NCBI GenBank assembly: GCA_964610165.1
Contig: CAZSUZ010000020.1
Coordinates: 1 to 26,724 of the forward strand
Length of the DNA stretch: 26,724 nucleotides
Reading direction: 5' to 3'
DNA from: MFZZ01 sp964610165
GTDB lineage: Bacteria > Patescibacteriota > Microgenomatia > UBA1406 > GWC2-37-13
Positions within the stretch are counted from its first letter, which is position 1. Each line of letters begins with the position of its first letter. Positions 1 through 8,142 of the stretch are shown piece after piece. Below the pieces are notes generated by a model. That model did not search any database and was not told where the DNA came from. It worked only from the letters and a program-made list of their open reading frames with translations. Both the position numbers and the translations under genes were made by a program.

Positions 1-2632
1 CTCTGTTTAATGCACTCAACTGTGCCTGTACTGTCGGTGCTGTTGTTACTGTAAACCCTGCTGTATTTACTCCTATTAACCCTGCTCCTCCTGTTCCTCC
101 AAGTGCGATTGACCCTATATACAAATCACTACCAGAAGCTATTCTAATATCACCATTTACATCTAACTTATATAAAGGATCTGTTGTTCCAATTCCGACT
201 CTTCCTTCAACCAAAAGCCCATTTGTTGGTGCTGAAACTGCTGATCCGGTATAACCGGCACCAATTGTTGTTCCAGCAGCTACTTCAAGAAGATCATTCT
301 GAAGTATAGTTCCTACACCTAATTGTCCTGATGCATTTATAAACATTCTTACTTGACTAGCGGTAAGAATTGCCAAACCATGAGCACTTGATGTTCCCAA
401 TAAGCCAGATGAATCATTGGATTGCATAAATGAACTAACTGTATTCGTTGTATCTACTATTGCAAGTCCAGGACTACTAGCATCTGATATATGCAATTTT
501 GCTGTTGGTGCTGTTGTTCCAATTCCTACATTAGCTCCCAATAAATTAATTTCATCTGTTGCTTGATTATCAAATTCTATTCGACCAGCTGTTGAACCCA
601 AACCAAGCCACTGATCATCAGCATCTGTATTTGCAAATACTTCTCCTGAGGCCATAGAACCAACCATTTCAATATCGCCTGCTCCTGATGCAAAGGACGT
701 TATTGAAGAATCTAAATCATCCAGTACATCTTGGATATTTGTACTAGCACTATTAGTAAATTCGTCATACGTGCCAATCAAAAAAGCTCCTGCAGTTGTT
801 CTATCTGTACCATTATCATTAAAACCAATACTACCGACATAATAATCATTTCCACTTGTAACTAAAATATCGCCATTAACTGCAAGTGATACTGTAGGGT
901 TTGTAATTCCTATTCCAAGTCTGTTTGCAGAATCATCCCAGAATAAATTAGCAGCATCTTGAGTAAAATTTGTACCATTTCCAAATACTATTCCTCCATC
1001 TGTTACTGAAGCTCCATCTATATAATTTATTTCTACTGCAGATGAAGTTACTTGTGCTCCGGATATATTTAAACTTAAAGCATTAAAAGATCCATTCACT
1101 TCTAAAGTAAACGAAGGATTAGTTGTTCCAATTCCTACTTGGCCAGATGATCCACCTAGAAATAATAATTCTGATGCTGTATTTGAATTATAAAAACGTA
1201 AATCTCTTGAAGTAGAACCATCATATTGATTTATAGATGTATTTGCATCAAGCGTCATTGCATCAATAAACTGGGCAAAATCTAACGAATCTGCAGTAAC
1301 AGACGCTGCTCCAAATGTACCCCAACTTAAATTTCCTGAACCATCATTTATAAGTACAGTAGTAGCTGATCCTTGTGTAGATGGGTAAGAATAACTAACT
1401 CCATTAAGTTTGGTAATATTTCCACTACTGTTAATAACAAATTCTCCATTCTCTCCAACTGTAATACCTCCAGGAAATGAAGAAGTTCCGTTGAAAGTTA
1501 TAATATCAGTACTATTTTCTCCGAGAGTAATATCACCTTTTAAAGTTGTTTCCCCATTCACAATTAAACTTTGATTCACTGTCAAACTACCACCTAAAGT
1601 CATATCTCCATTTTCAGTAATTGATGCATTTGACAGATACAAATCACGCCAACTTTTTGAAGTTGTTCCTAATGATCCTATTCCATCTTCTGCCGGATAT
1701 ACTGTACCTATTGATGTAACGATAACAGAACCGTTACCCAACAAAGAGGATATATTATTATTAGGATTTCCTGCTAATGTGCTACTGTAATCTCTATGAA
1801 TTTGGCCTTCTGCAAGAAGTACATCATCTATGTAAACTGCACCAGTTTTATGATTTCTAACTTCAATAATTGGATACCAGTTTGCCCAATCTGTAATAAG
1901 CCCAGAAGTAGTTGTGGTTGTACTTACCCTATACCATTCTAAATTGGGATATAAAAAAACTTCTTCCATAAAAGCATACCTATTGGAATATTCATCCCAG
2001 AATCCAAACCGCAATGTGGTACCTTCAGAGACTCCAACTGTTTTAACATATAAAGACATTGAATACGTGCGGCCAGGAATTGTCTTTGTAACAGGTTGCG
2101 AAATGCCTAGTTGAACCCCAGTTTGCCCAGAAGACTGACCTTGAAATTTTAATCCAAACATACCACTTCGTATTGCTTCTTGGGATTGTTTTGTATTTGA
2201 ATTAGTTGAATCAAGAATATAATTCCACTGTCGAGGTTTATTATTTTCACCAGATTCAAAAGAAGAATTACGAATTAAATTTTCAGGTGTTATTGGTAAA
2301 AAATCTGTATTTGTCAAGCTAGCTAAAATTGATTTATCAGGATATTCTTCTTCTTTTTGATTAATTAATGAAGTAACTACTTCTACTAAATCTTCAAATT
2401 TTTTGTTTAACTCTTCTCGTTGATCATCTTTTAATTCTTGCTTAATAGATACAATTTTGAAATCAATATCATTATATATTTGATCTCGTTGTGATTGATA
2501 TGCTAAATTACCGGAATAAATATACCAAGAACCTAATAGAATAATTACAAATAAAAATATTGCTATAACAATCCCAATCTTATGTTGGTTTTGTTTTTTC
2601 CTTGTTGGTAATGGGGTAAAATTCTGTTCCAT
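1..2632 (-). CDS. Membrane-anchored surface protein with tail-fibre-like VGIGTT repeats (partial, C-terminus outside window)
   Basis: The frame stays open from the ATG at 2632 to the left edge, giving 877 codons and no stop. The N-terminus is positively charged (PTRKKQNQHK), followed by one hydrophobic segment at about residues 19-38, so it is probably a signal anchor with the bulk outside the cell. Residues 45-98 are charged and helical, likely a short coiled coil. Residues 118-270 begin NLIRNSSFESG and look like a carbohydrate-binding (CBM4/9-like) jelly-roll module. The rest is Gly/Ser/Thr/Asn-rich with recurring units of the type VGIGTTNPSFTLEVNG, VGIGTTAPTAKLHISD and VGIGTTDPLYKLDVNG, known from phage tail fibres and large surface proteins. 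Such proteins often end in an S74-type chaperone domain, which cannot be seen here. The start lies 2 nt after the stop of a short upstream ORF and has no Shine-Dalgarno. Function is inferred to be adhesion or surface display. Confidence 0.85.
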   Translation of the reverse strand, partial: MEQNFTPLPTRKKQNQHKIGIVIAIFLFVIILLGSWYIYSGNLAYQSQRDQIYNDIDFKIVSIKQELKDDQREELNKKFEDLVEVVTSLINQKEEEYPDKSILASLTNTDFLPITPENLIRNSSFESGENNKPRQWNYILDSTNSNTKQSQEAIRSGMFGLKFQGQSSGQTGVQLGISQPVTKTIPGRTYSMSLYVKTVGVSEGTTLRFGFWDEYSNRYAFMEEVFLYPNLEWYRVSTTTTTSGLITDWANWYPIIEVRNHKTGAVYIDDVLLAEGQIHRDYSSTLAGNPNNNISSLLGNGSVIVTSIGTVYPAEDGIGSLGTTSKSWRDLYLSNASITENGDMTLGGSLTVNQSLIVNGETTLKGDITLGENSTDIITFNGTSSFPGGITVGENGEFVINSSGNITKLNGVSYSYPSTQGSATTVLINDGSGNLSWGTFGAASVTADSLDFAQFIDAMTLDANTSINQYDGSTSRDLRFYNSNTASELLFLGGSSGQVGIGTTNPSFTLEVNGSFNALSLNISGAQVTSSAVEINYIDGASVTDGGIVFGNGTNFTQDAANLFWDDSANRLGIGITNPTVSLAVNGDILVTSGNDYYVGSIGFNDNGTDRTTAGAFLIGTYDEFTNSASTNIQDVLDDLDSSITSFASGAGDIEMVGSMASGEVFANTDADDQWLGLGSTAGRIEFDNQATDEINLLGANVGIGTTAPTAKLHISDASSPGLAIVDTTNTVSSFMQSNDSSGLLGTSSAHGLAILTASQVRMFINASGQLGVGTILQNDLLEVAAGTTIGAGYTGSAVSAPTNGLLVEGRVGIGTTDPLYKLDVNGDIRIASGSDLYIGSIALGGTGGAGLIGVNTAGFTVTTAPTVQAQLSALNR

Positions 2633-2634
2633 AG

Positions 2635-2790
2635 TTAGTTGACAATCCTCCAATATTCAACAAAAGAAGCAATAGAAGTTGATGAAGTTAATGCATTTAT
2701 ATTATGAAATTCAATACTGTAAGCATAAAACGAACTATTTTTTTCAGGTGATTTAAGCTCAAAATGGTGTAAGAACCTACTATCATTCAT
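2635..2790 (-). CDS. 51-codon ORF, small gene or remnant of a longer one, next to the assembly gap
   Basis: An ATG at 2790 opens a 51-codon frame ending TAA at 2635-2637, two bases before the start of the surface-protein gene, so translational coupling is possible. The product (begins MNDSRFLHHF, ends VEYWRIVN) is protein-like but unrecognised and has no signal peptide or membrane segment. Its first 11 codons lie in the 55-bp sequence duplicated across the N gap. Just upstream, in another frame, the DNA reads GRQYVYINE before stops; a one-base shift would join this smoothly to DSRFLHHFELK. The ORF may therefore be the end of a longer gene broken by a frameshift or misassembly. Whether it is a gene at all is uncertain. 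Confidence 0.35.
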   Translation of the reverse strand: MNDSRFLHHFELKSPEKNSSFYAYSIEFHNINALTSSTSIASFVEYWRIVN

Positions 2791-2814
2791 TTATATATAC
2801 ATATTGTCGTCCCC
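2760..2814. repeat. 55-bp direct repeat, left copy, abutting the N gap
   Basis: These 55 bases recur exactly at 2915-2969. The left copy ends at the last base before the Ns. The match is bounded by Ns on both sides, which is what two contigs sharing one 55-base k-mer at their ends look like when joined by a scaffolder. Confidence 0.9.
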
Positions 2815-2914
2815 NNNNNNNNNNNNNNNNNNNNNNNNNNNNNNNNNNNNNNNNNNNNNNNNNNNNNNNNNNNNNNNNNNNNNNNNNNNNNNNNNNNNNN
2901 NNNNNNNNNNNNNN
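2815..2914. other. Assembly gap, exactly 100 Ns
   Basis: A run of exactly 100 N, the usual placeholder for a gap of unknown size. The real gap may be zero, negative (collapse of the flanking 55-bp duplicate) or much larger if the flanking sequence is a true repeat. Confidence 0.99.
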
Positions 2915-2969
2915 CAAAATGGTGTAAGAACCTACTATCATTCATTTATATATACATATTGTCGTCCCC
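2915..2969. repeat. 55-bp direct repeat, right copy, abutting the N gap
   Basis: Exact copy of 2760-2814, starting at the first base after the Ns. It has stops in every minus-strand frame, so it is not continuous coding sequence as assembled. Confidence 0.9.
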
Positions 2970-2975
2970 TTTTTC

Positions 2976-3005
2976 ATTATAGTGCTTTTGCTGTTTAAAT
3001 TGCAA
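2976..3005 (-). promoter_or_regulatory. Possible promoter reading toward the surface-protein gene across the gap
   Basis: On the minus strand TTGCAA (3000-3005), an 18-bp spacer and TATAAT (2976-2981). If the N gap closes onto the 55-bp overlap, transcription would begin near 2969 and run into the 51-codon ORF and the surface-protein gene. If the gap holds real sequence, the connection is unknown. Confidence 0.45.
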
Positions 3006-3399
3006 CAAAACGTTCATATTTTTCTTACGAAATCTAATTCAACTTATTAAGTAGATTGTCATATAAATTAAATATATGAAAATAATTATTCGTACTGACT
3101 TTCAATATTTATAATATTTATTTATGTATCATGTTTTAATTCAACAATAATATAAGATCTCTATAAATTAATTATTTGAGGCTCAAAAACAATCTGAAAA
3201 TAATTTTAAAAATTTAATTTGTTTTTCATTTTCTATTAGTTTATTTACGTTCGAGAAAATTTATATTAATTAAATTTATTTGACCTGATGTATTAGGCTA
3301 AAAAAATGGAGTCGCAAGTAAAATCTTATTTATGATATTAATTTCACGGGTACTACTATATCGTTGCTTGATTATTATTCTTTTTATTATTAAATAAAC
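3006..3399. other. AT-rich intergenic stretch with no recognisable gene
   Basis: Almost 400 bases of very AT-rich sequence with stops in all frames, no RNA gene and no convincing hairpin terminator. It lies downstream of the prepilin peptidase gene and upstream of the surface-protein promoter, so it probably holds the end of one transcription unit and the start of another. Confidence 0.6.
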
Positions 3400-4212
3400 T
3401 TAAAATTTATAGATAAACTGCAATAATTGTGCAACTTCATACCAATAAAAAAGCATGATATATAGTCCTAAAATCAAAAATGGTCCAAATGCAATTTTGC
3501 TTTTTAACTTTGCTTTTTTTGTAATAAGAATGTATGCACCCACAATTCCTCCACTAATAAAACCAATATAAAGAGCATATAACCCGTTCCACATACCGAG
3601 CACTAAACCCATATTAAACGTTAACTTAACATCTCCAAAACCCATACCCTTTCCTTTTGTGATAAGGAAAATTGCGAGCAAAGGTAATGCAACTATTACT
3701 CCACCACCAATAAGTTGGCCTACCAGGTTCAAATATTCCATATTATAGATTTGAGGAATAATAGGTTTATACAAAGACACAGTTAGAAAGAAAAAACGAG
3801 CTATTCCAGCTAATCCCAAGACAATTTGCATTTCATCAGGAATAATTTGATACCGGATGTCACTTAAAAGCATTACTATCAATATTCCTGCTATAACAAC
3901 ATGAATGATATGTAATGACAATGCTAAATAAAATAAATGCGACAAATACCACGTTAGAATAAATACTACGCCTGTAATTATTTCAGAATACACATGACCA
4001 ATTGATATTGGGGCTCTACAATATCTACATTTACCTTTTAGTAAAGTAAATGAAATAATTGGTATTAGGTCAAACCATGCAAGTTTATGTTTACATTTAT
4101 CACATCTTGAACGACCTCCAATTGTTTCTTCTTTAGAAAGTCTATCTGCTAACACATTAAGAAAGGATCCAATAAATAAACCAAGTAGAAATATGTATAT
4201 GTATTCAAACAT
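3400..4212 (-). CDS. pilD: Prepilin peptidase / N-methyltransferase, A24 family
   Basis: This membrane aspartyl protease cleaves leader peptides of type IV pilins and pseudopilins; family members with the N-terminal domain also methylate the new N-terminus. The 270 residues are full length. GLFIGSFLNV is at 11-20. The zinc-binding Cys pairs are C37/C40 and C62/C65 around LIPIISF, as in bifunctional enzymes. The first catalytic Asp is in SDIRYQIIPDE (D118), the second in GMGFGDVKL (D194), and FGPFL follows at 242-246. Several hydrophobic segments fit a polytopic membrane protein. A TATAAT box ends 5 nt before the ATG and no Shine-Dalgarno is visible, so the mRNA may be leaderless. It follows the M16 peptidase gene by 29 nt in the same direction. 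No pilin genes are in the window, so its substrates must be encoded elsewhere. Confidence 0.95.
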   Translation of the reverse strand: MFEYIYIFLLGLFIGSFLNVLADRLSKEETIGGRSRCDKCKHKLAWFDLIPIISFTLLKGKCRYCRAPISIGHVYSEIITGVVFILTWYLSHLFYLALSLHIIHVVIAGILIVMLLSDIRYQIIPDEMQIVLGLAGIARFFFLTVSLYKPIIPQIYNMEYLNLVGQLIGGGVIVALPLLAIFLITKGKGMGFGDVKLTFNMGLVLGMWNGLYALYIGFISGGIVGAYILITKKAKLKSKIAFGPFLILGLYIMLFYWYEVAQLLQFIYKF

Positions 4213-4217
4213 ACTTA

Positions 4218-4223
4218 ATTATA
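4218..4223 (-). promoter_or_regulatory. -10 box of the prepilin peptidase gene
   Basis: TATAAT on the minus strand, ending 5 nt before the ATG at 4212 and lying between the M16 stop and this start. A start site 6-7 nt downstream of the -10 would fall on or next to the ATG. No clear -35 was found. Confidence 0.55.
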
Positions 4224-4241
4224 GTCAACAGTGGATAACAA

Positions 4242-5540
4242 TCAATATGATACAACAATATCTTGTTTCTTAAACGGACCAATGACGGCAATATTTAAAG
4301 TAGATTCGACAAATAATTCTTTTGCTAAAGAGATAACATCTTCCTTGGTTACTTTTGAGATATGTTTGATTGTTTCTTCTGGATAAATAATACGATCATC
4401 TAATAAATATTTTGTACCAATTAACGATGCAATATCATGTGAATCTTCTATGGAAAGTAAAAATCTTCCCTTTAGCATTTCTTTAGCTTTATCAAGTTCT
4501 TCAAGAGTAATTTCACCATTTGCTATTTTTTTATGTTCAGATAATACAACATCAATACTTTCCTGTAGCTTTTCCTTATTATTCGTTACGCCAGCTTGCG
4601 TAACGATATAACCAGTATCTTCATACAGATCTCTACCAGTAGAAATATAATAACATAATCCTCTTCTCTCTCTTACCTCCATAAACAAACGAGAAGACAT
4701 TCCACCACCTAATATAGCACTTAAAACAGAAAGGGCATGTCTTCTATCATCTTTAAATGAAAATGCTCTAAAACCCAAACAAAAGTGTGCTTGCTCTGTT
4801 TTTTTATATTTTACTGAGACAGCAGGCTTTGATTGACTTGCTTTAAAAACAGATATTGAATGTCTATCTTTAGATTTCCAATTCTGGAATTTACTTTTAA
4901 CTTGTTCTAGATACCAATCCTTGTTTAATTGTGGTGAATTACCATTAATTTTTTCGGTTAAACCTCCAGCAATTACAACTACTGCATTATGCGGATGATA
5001 ATAAGTTTCAATATAATCAGTAAACGTTTTTCTAGTAAATTTTGTAACAGTTTTTGCCGTTCCTGCAATATCATAAGAAAGTGGATGACCATCAAAAAGT
5101 AAATCATCAAAAATATCTGATACCTTTCGTGACGGCATATCTTCATACATGTTGATTTCTTCAACGATCACACCTTTTTCACGGTCGATTTCCTCTTGTA
5201 ACAATTTTGGGTGAAGTATCATGTCAGAAAGGACATCTATAACTTTTTCAAAATGAGTATTTGGTGCTTTTACCCAGTATCCTGTATGATCTTTTGAAGT
5301 AAATGCATTAAAAACTCCTCCTAATCGATCAATAGTAGAAGAAATGGTAAAAGCATCAGGATAGGTTTTACTTCCTTTAAATGCCATGTGTTCAAAAAAG
5401 TGAGCGATACCATTATTAATTTTATCCTCATATCGTGAACCTGCACCAACTAACACCATTGTTGTAACTGAAGGAAAAGCTTTAGTATCAATAAGAATAA
5501 CTGGAAGACCATTTTCTAACTTGTGTACGGAGATATTCAT
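4242..5540 (-). CDS. M16-family zinc metallopeptidase (processing-peptidase-like)
   Basis: Belongs to the pitrilysin/insulinase/mitochondrial-processing-peptidase clan, which digests peptides or processes precursor proteins in a clamshell fold. The inverted zinc motif HFFEH is at 47-51 (ligands H47 and H51, catalytic E50), and the third ligand is the Glu in VIVEEINMYED (E127/E128), at the standard distance. The C-terminal half-domain carries ERRGLCYYIST at 290-300, the family's conserved substrate-binding segment. At 432 residues it is the short single-chain form that works as a dimer, typical of bacterial PqqL/YmxG-like proteins. No signal peptide is seen, so it is probably cytoplasmic. An extended -10 (TGGTATAAT) ends 8 nt before the ATG, and the tRNA-Lys gene lies immediately upstream. 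The substrate cannot be deduced from the sequence. Confidence 0.93.
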   Translation of the reverse strand: MNISVHKLENGLPVILIDTKAFPSVTTMVLVGAGSRYEDKINNGIAHFFEHMAFKGSKTYPDAFTISSTIDRLGGVFNAFTSKDHTGYWVKAPNTHFEKVIDVLSDMILHPKLLQEEIDREKGVIVEEINMYEDMPSRKVSDIFDDLLFDGHPLSYDIAGTAKTVTKFTRKTFTDYIETYYHPHNAVVVIAGGLTEKINGNSPQLNKDWYLEQVKSKFQNWKSKDRHSISVFKASQSKPAVSVKYKKTEQAHFCLGFRAFSFKDDRRHALSVLSAILGGGMSSRLFMEVRERRGLCYYISTGRDLYEDTGYIVTQAGVTNNKEKLQESIDVVLSEHKKIANGEITLEELDKAKEMLKGRFLLSIEDSHDIASLIGTKYLLDDRIIYPEETIKHISKVTKEDVISLAKELFVESTLNIAVIGPFKKQDIVVSY

Positions 5541-5548
5541 AAGGAGTT

Positions 5549-5557
5549 ATTATACCA
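5549..5557 (-). promoter_or_regulatory. Extended -10 promoter of the M16 peptidase gene
   Basis: TGGTATAAT on the minus strand, ending 8 nt before the start codon. The region expected to hold a -35 lies inside the tRNA-Lys 3' half and does not resemble TTGACA. The predicted mRNA is leaderless. Confidence 0.6.
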
Positions 5558-5562
5558 TTTTG

Positions 5563-5634
5563 TGAGTCCGCCGAGACTCGAACTCGGAACCAATAGCTTA
5601 AAAGGCTACTGCTCTACCATTGAGCTACGGACCC
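5563..5634 (-). tRNA. tRNA-Lys (anticodon TTT)
   Basis: A full cloverleaf of 72 nt can be folded. The acceptor arms GGGTCCG and CGGACTC pair with one G-U. The D arm is GCTC-AATGGTA-GAGC. The anticodon stem is GTAGC/GCTAT around loop CTTTTAA, giving anticodon TTT. The variable loop is TGGTT, the T arm is CCGAG-TTCGAGT-CTCGG, and the discriminator is A. CCA is not encoded; the next bases are CAA, so a nucleotidyltransferase must add the tail. It sits between the LeuRS and M16 genes on the same strand. Confidence 0.95.
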
Positions 5635-5649
5635 ATTTATGAAAGTACT

Positions 5650-5658
5650 ATTTTACCA
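5650..5658 (-). promoter_or_regulatory. Extended -10 promoter of the tRNA-Lys gene
   Basis: TGGTAAAAT on the minus strand, 15 nt before the mature 5' end of the tRNA and after the LeuRS stop. No good -35 is visible. It suggests the tRNA can be transcribed independently of leuS. Confidence 0.45.
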
Positions 5659-5691
5659 TATTAGTATCATCTTGTGATAAGCTAATTTCTT

Positions 5692-8085
5692 TTATTTCAC
5701 AATTAAATTTAAGATCCTTTTTGGAATGTAGATTACTTTATAATCTGCACTGGTTACAAATTTACTAACCTTTTCATCTTGTAAAGCTTTCTTTACAATA
5801 ACTTCTTGATCTGTATCTTTTGCAGAAATTTCAATTGTACTTCTAACTTTTCCATTTATTTGAACTGGAATAGTAATTGTTTCTTCTTTTAATAATGTTT
5901 CATCTACTTTTGGCCATTCTGATGAGTGAATTGAATGCCTTTCTTCAAAAACTGTTTTCCAAATTTCTTCAGCAATAAACGGTGCATAAGGAGCTAGTAA
6001 TTTTAAGAAATTTTTAGCGTTTTCTTTACGTATCTTTTTATTTTCCCATTCGTTTATAAACTCCATCATAGAAGCTATAGCTGTGTTGAATTTTAATTCT
6101 GGAGTATCTGCAGTAACTTTCTGGATTGTTTTTTGTAACTTTACTATTACATTTTTATCCTCTTGTGACGCATCAGCAATATTGTTATGAAACATATTCC
6201 AAACACGGTTCAAGAAACGATATGCTCCATGCACATTTTTAGGGTCCCAAGGCTTACTTTGATCTAAAGGCCCCATAAACATTTCATAGATACGAAGCGT
6301 ATCTGCACCAAATTCTTGTATAACATCTGTAGGATTGATGACATTTCCCCAACGTTTACTCATTTTTCGTCCATCTGGGCCTAAAATAGTTCCCATATGC
6401 CGCATCGTATAAAATGGCTCATCAAAATCTATCATTTTTTTATCAAAAAAGAATTTTGTAAAGAACCGTGAATACAATAAATGAAGGACTATATGTTCTG
6501 CTCCAATCATATATAAATCTGTAGGTAACCAAGCATTTGCTTGTTCTGAATCGAATACTTTTTTGTCATCGTTTGCGGACAAATGTCTAAAAAAGTACCA
6601 ACTAGAATCTACAAACGTATCCATTGTATCTACCTCGCGACGCCAACCTTTTCCATATTTTTCTTCAGCAGATTTATGAAACTCTTCTGAGTATTTTAAT
6701 GGGGATTCACCAGTTGGTTTAAAATTGACATCATACGGTAACAAAACTGGCAAATCTGATTCATCAACTGCATGTGCATTTCCTTCTGGATCATATACAA
6801 CTGGAATTGGTGCACCCCAATATCGTTGACGAGAAACGAGCCAATCTCTTAATCTATAAGTTGTTTTACCTTTACCAATATTTCTTTTTTCTAGTTCTGA
6901 TATGATTTTTACCTTTGCTTCTTTGGTTTTTAGACCATTAATGAGCTCGGAGTTAACGACAGTACCTTCTTCTGTAAAAGGTAGCGTTTCTCCGCCTTCT
7001 ACAACTTTCACGACCGGAATATCATATTTGTGAGCAAATGCAAAATCGCGTTCATCATGAGCTGGAACCGCCATAATTGCACCAGTCCCATAGGTAATAA
7101 GCACATGATCACCGATCCAGATTGGCATTTTTTTACCATTGAATGGATTAATTGCGTAAGCACCTGTAAATACGCCACTTTTATCTTTTTCTAGTCCAGT
7201 TCTTTGTAATTCTGTTTTCTTTTTTGTATTTTCAATATATTCTGTAACAGTATTTTTTTGTTCTGATGACACAATTTTTGTAACTAATTCATGTTCTGGA
7301 GCTAATACCATATATGTTGCTCCATAAATAGTGTCAGGTCTTGTTGTAAAAACAGTTACAACTTCATTAGATCCTTCAACTTTAAAGTTTATTTCAGCAC
7401 CAATACTTTTTCCAATCCAGTTCCTTTGTTGTTCTTTAGTACTTTTTGGCCAGTCTACTTTATCTAAGTCTGCTTCTAATCTGTCAGCATACTCTGTGAT
7501 TTTAAAAAACCACTGTTTCATATTTTTCTGAATAACTTCAGTACCACAACGCTCACATTTACCATCTACAACTTGTTCATTTGCTAACACAGTCTGGCAT
7601 GAAGGACACCAATTAACAGGAGCTTCTTTTTGGTAAGCTAAACCTTCTTTAAATAACTGAAGAAAAATCCATTGAGTCCATTTATAATATTCCGGCCAAT
7701 GCGCACCAACTTCTGTGTCCCAATCAACCGATATACCTATTTTATTTATCTGATCTTTAAAAGTAACAACAACTTCGTCAGTACTATCTTTTGGATGGAT
7801 ACCAGTTTTAATAGCATAATTTTCTGCAGGTAATCCAAAAGAATCCCAACCCATTGGTAATACGGTTGCCTTGCCATTCATTCTGGCGAAACGGGCAGCT
7901 ATATCATTTGCGACCATACCTTCTACATGTCCAACATGAAGACCTGCTCCTGAAGGATATGGAAAGGAATACAGGGAATAAAATTTATCATCACCTTTTT
8001 TTATAGTAGGTTTTTTATATATTTTCTCTTCGTCCCAGATTTTAACCCATTTGTGTTCGAATTCTTTTGGAATATAGCGTTTCAT
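5692..8085 (-). CDS. leuS: Leucyl-tRNA synthetase, bacterial type
   Basis: Charges tRNA-Leu with leucine in the cytoplasm. The class I signature is FPYPSGAGLHVGH (HVGH at 50-53). The first zinc knuckle uses C160, C163, C177 and C180. The CP1 editing domain, which removes mischarged amino acids, is present: TTRPDTIYG near 247-255 and GTGAIMAVPAHDERD at 333-347. The KMSKS loop is KMSKR (574-578), followed by WGNVINP. The tRNA-binding C-terminus ends KVIYIPKRILNLIV, the usual form. The 797 residues are somewhat shorter than the roughly 860 of E. coli. Where many bacterial enzymes have a second Cys pair before DLPVLLP, this one has YDPEGNAHAVDES without cysteine. The ATG at 8085 fits the normal start (MKRYIPKEFEHKW). 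A promoter precedes it and no Shine-Dalgarno is visible. Confidence 0.97.
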   Translation of the reverse strand: MKRYIPKEFEHKWVKIWDEEKIYKKPTIKKGDDKFYSLYSFPYPSGAGLHVGHVEGMVANDIAARFARMNGKATVLPMGWDSFGLPAENYAIKTGIHPKDSTDEVVVTFKDQINKIGISVDWDTEVGAHWPEYYKWTQWIFLQLFKEGLAYQKEAPVNWCPSCQTVLANEQVVDGKCERCGTEVIQKNMKQWFFKITEYADRLEADLDKVDWPKSTKEQQRNWIGKSIGAEINFKVEGSNEVVTVFTTRPDTIYGATYMVLAPEHELVTKIVSSEQKNTVTEYIENTKKKTELQRTGLEKDKSGVFTGAYAINPFNGKKMPIWIGDHVLITYGTGAIMAVPAHDERDFAFAHKYDIPVVKVVEGGETLPFTEEGTVVNSELINGLKTKEAKVKIISELEKRNIGKGKTTYRLRDWLVSRQRYWGAPIPVVYDPEGNAHAVDESDLPVLLPYDVNFKPTGESPLKYSEEFHKSAEEKYGKGWRREVDTMDTFVDSSWYFFRHLSANDDKKVFDSEQANAWLPTDLYMIGAEHIVLHLLYSRFFTKFFFDKKMIDFDEPFYTMRHMGTILGPDGRKMSKRWGNVINPTDVIQEFGADTLRIYEMFMGPLDQSKPWDPKNVHGAYRFLNRVWNMFHNNIADASQEDKNVIVKLQKTIQKVTADTPELKFNTAIASMMEFINEWENKKIRKENAKNFLKLLAPYAPFIAEEIWKTVFEERHSIHSSEWPKVDETLLKEETITIPVQINGKVRSTIEISAKDTDQEVIVKKALQDEKVSKFVTSADYKVIYIPKRILNLIVK

Positions 8086-8105
8086 AAAGATAAATTAATC
8101 AAAGA

Positions 8106-8134
8106 ATTATACGTTAAACTCAATACTTTCGCAA
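8106..8134 (-). promoter_or_regulatory. Promoter of leuS
   Basis: Minus strand TTGCGA (8129-8134), 17-bp spacer, TATAAT (8106-8111), 20 nt before the leuS ATG. The predicted leader is only about 13-15 nt and lacks a Shine-Dalgarno. It lies between the end of the rhodanese-like gene and leuS, so leuS need not depend on the upstream operon. Confidence 0.6.
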
Positions 8135-8142
8135 CGATACCA

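Noticed and set aside
1..2632. Prophage, because of tail-fibre-like repeats
   Set aside because: The protein has its own membrane anchor and no phage structural, integrase or lysis gene is nearby in the window.
2804..2998. Plus-strand ORF running through the N gap
   Set aside because: Most of it is Ns; the rest is the 55-bp duplicate and promoter DNA.
4228..4236. DnaA-box-like sequence (TTATCCACT on the minus strand), with a perfect TTATCCACA at 20150-20158
   Set aside because: Single isolated boxes 16 kb apart, without a cluster, dnaA or dnaN, so not evidence of an origin.
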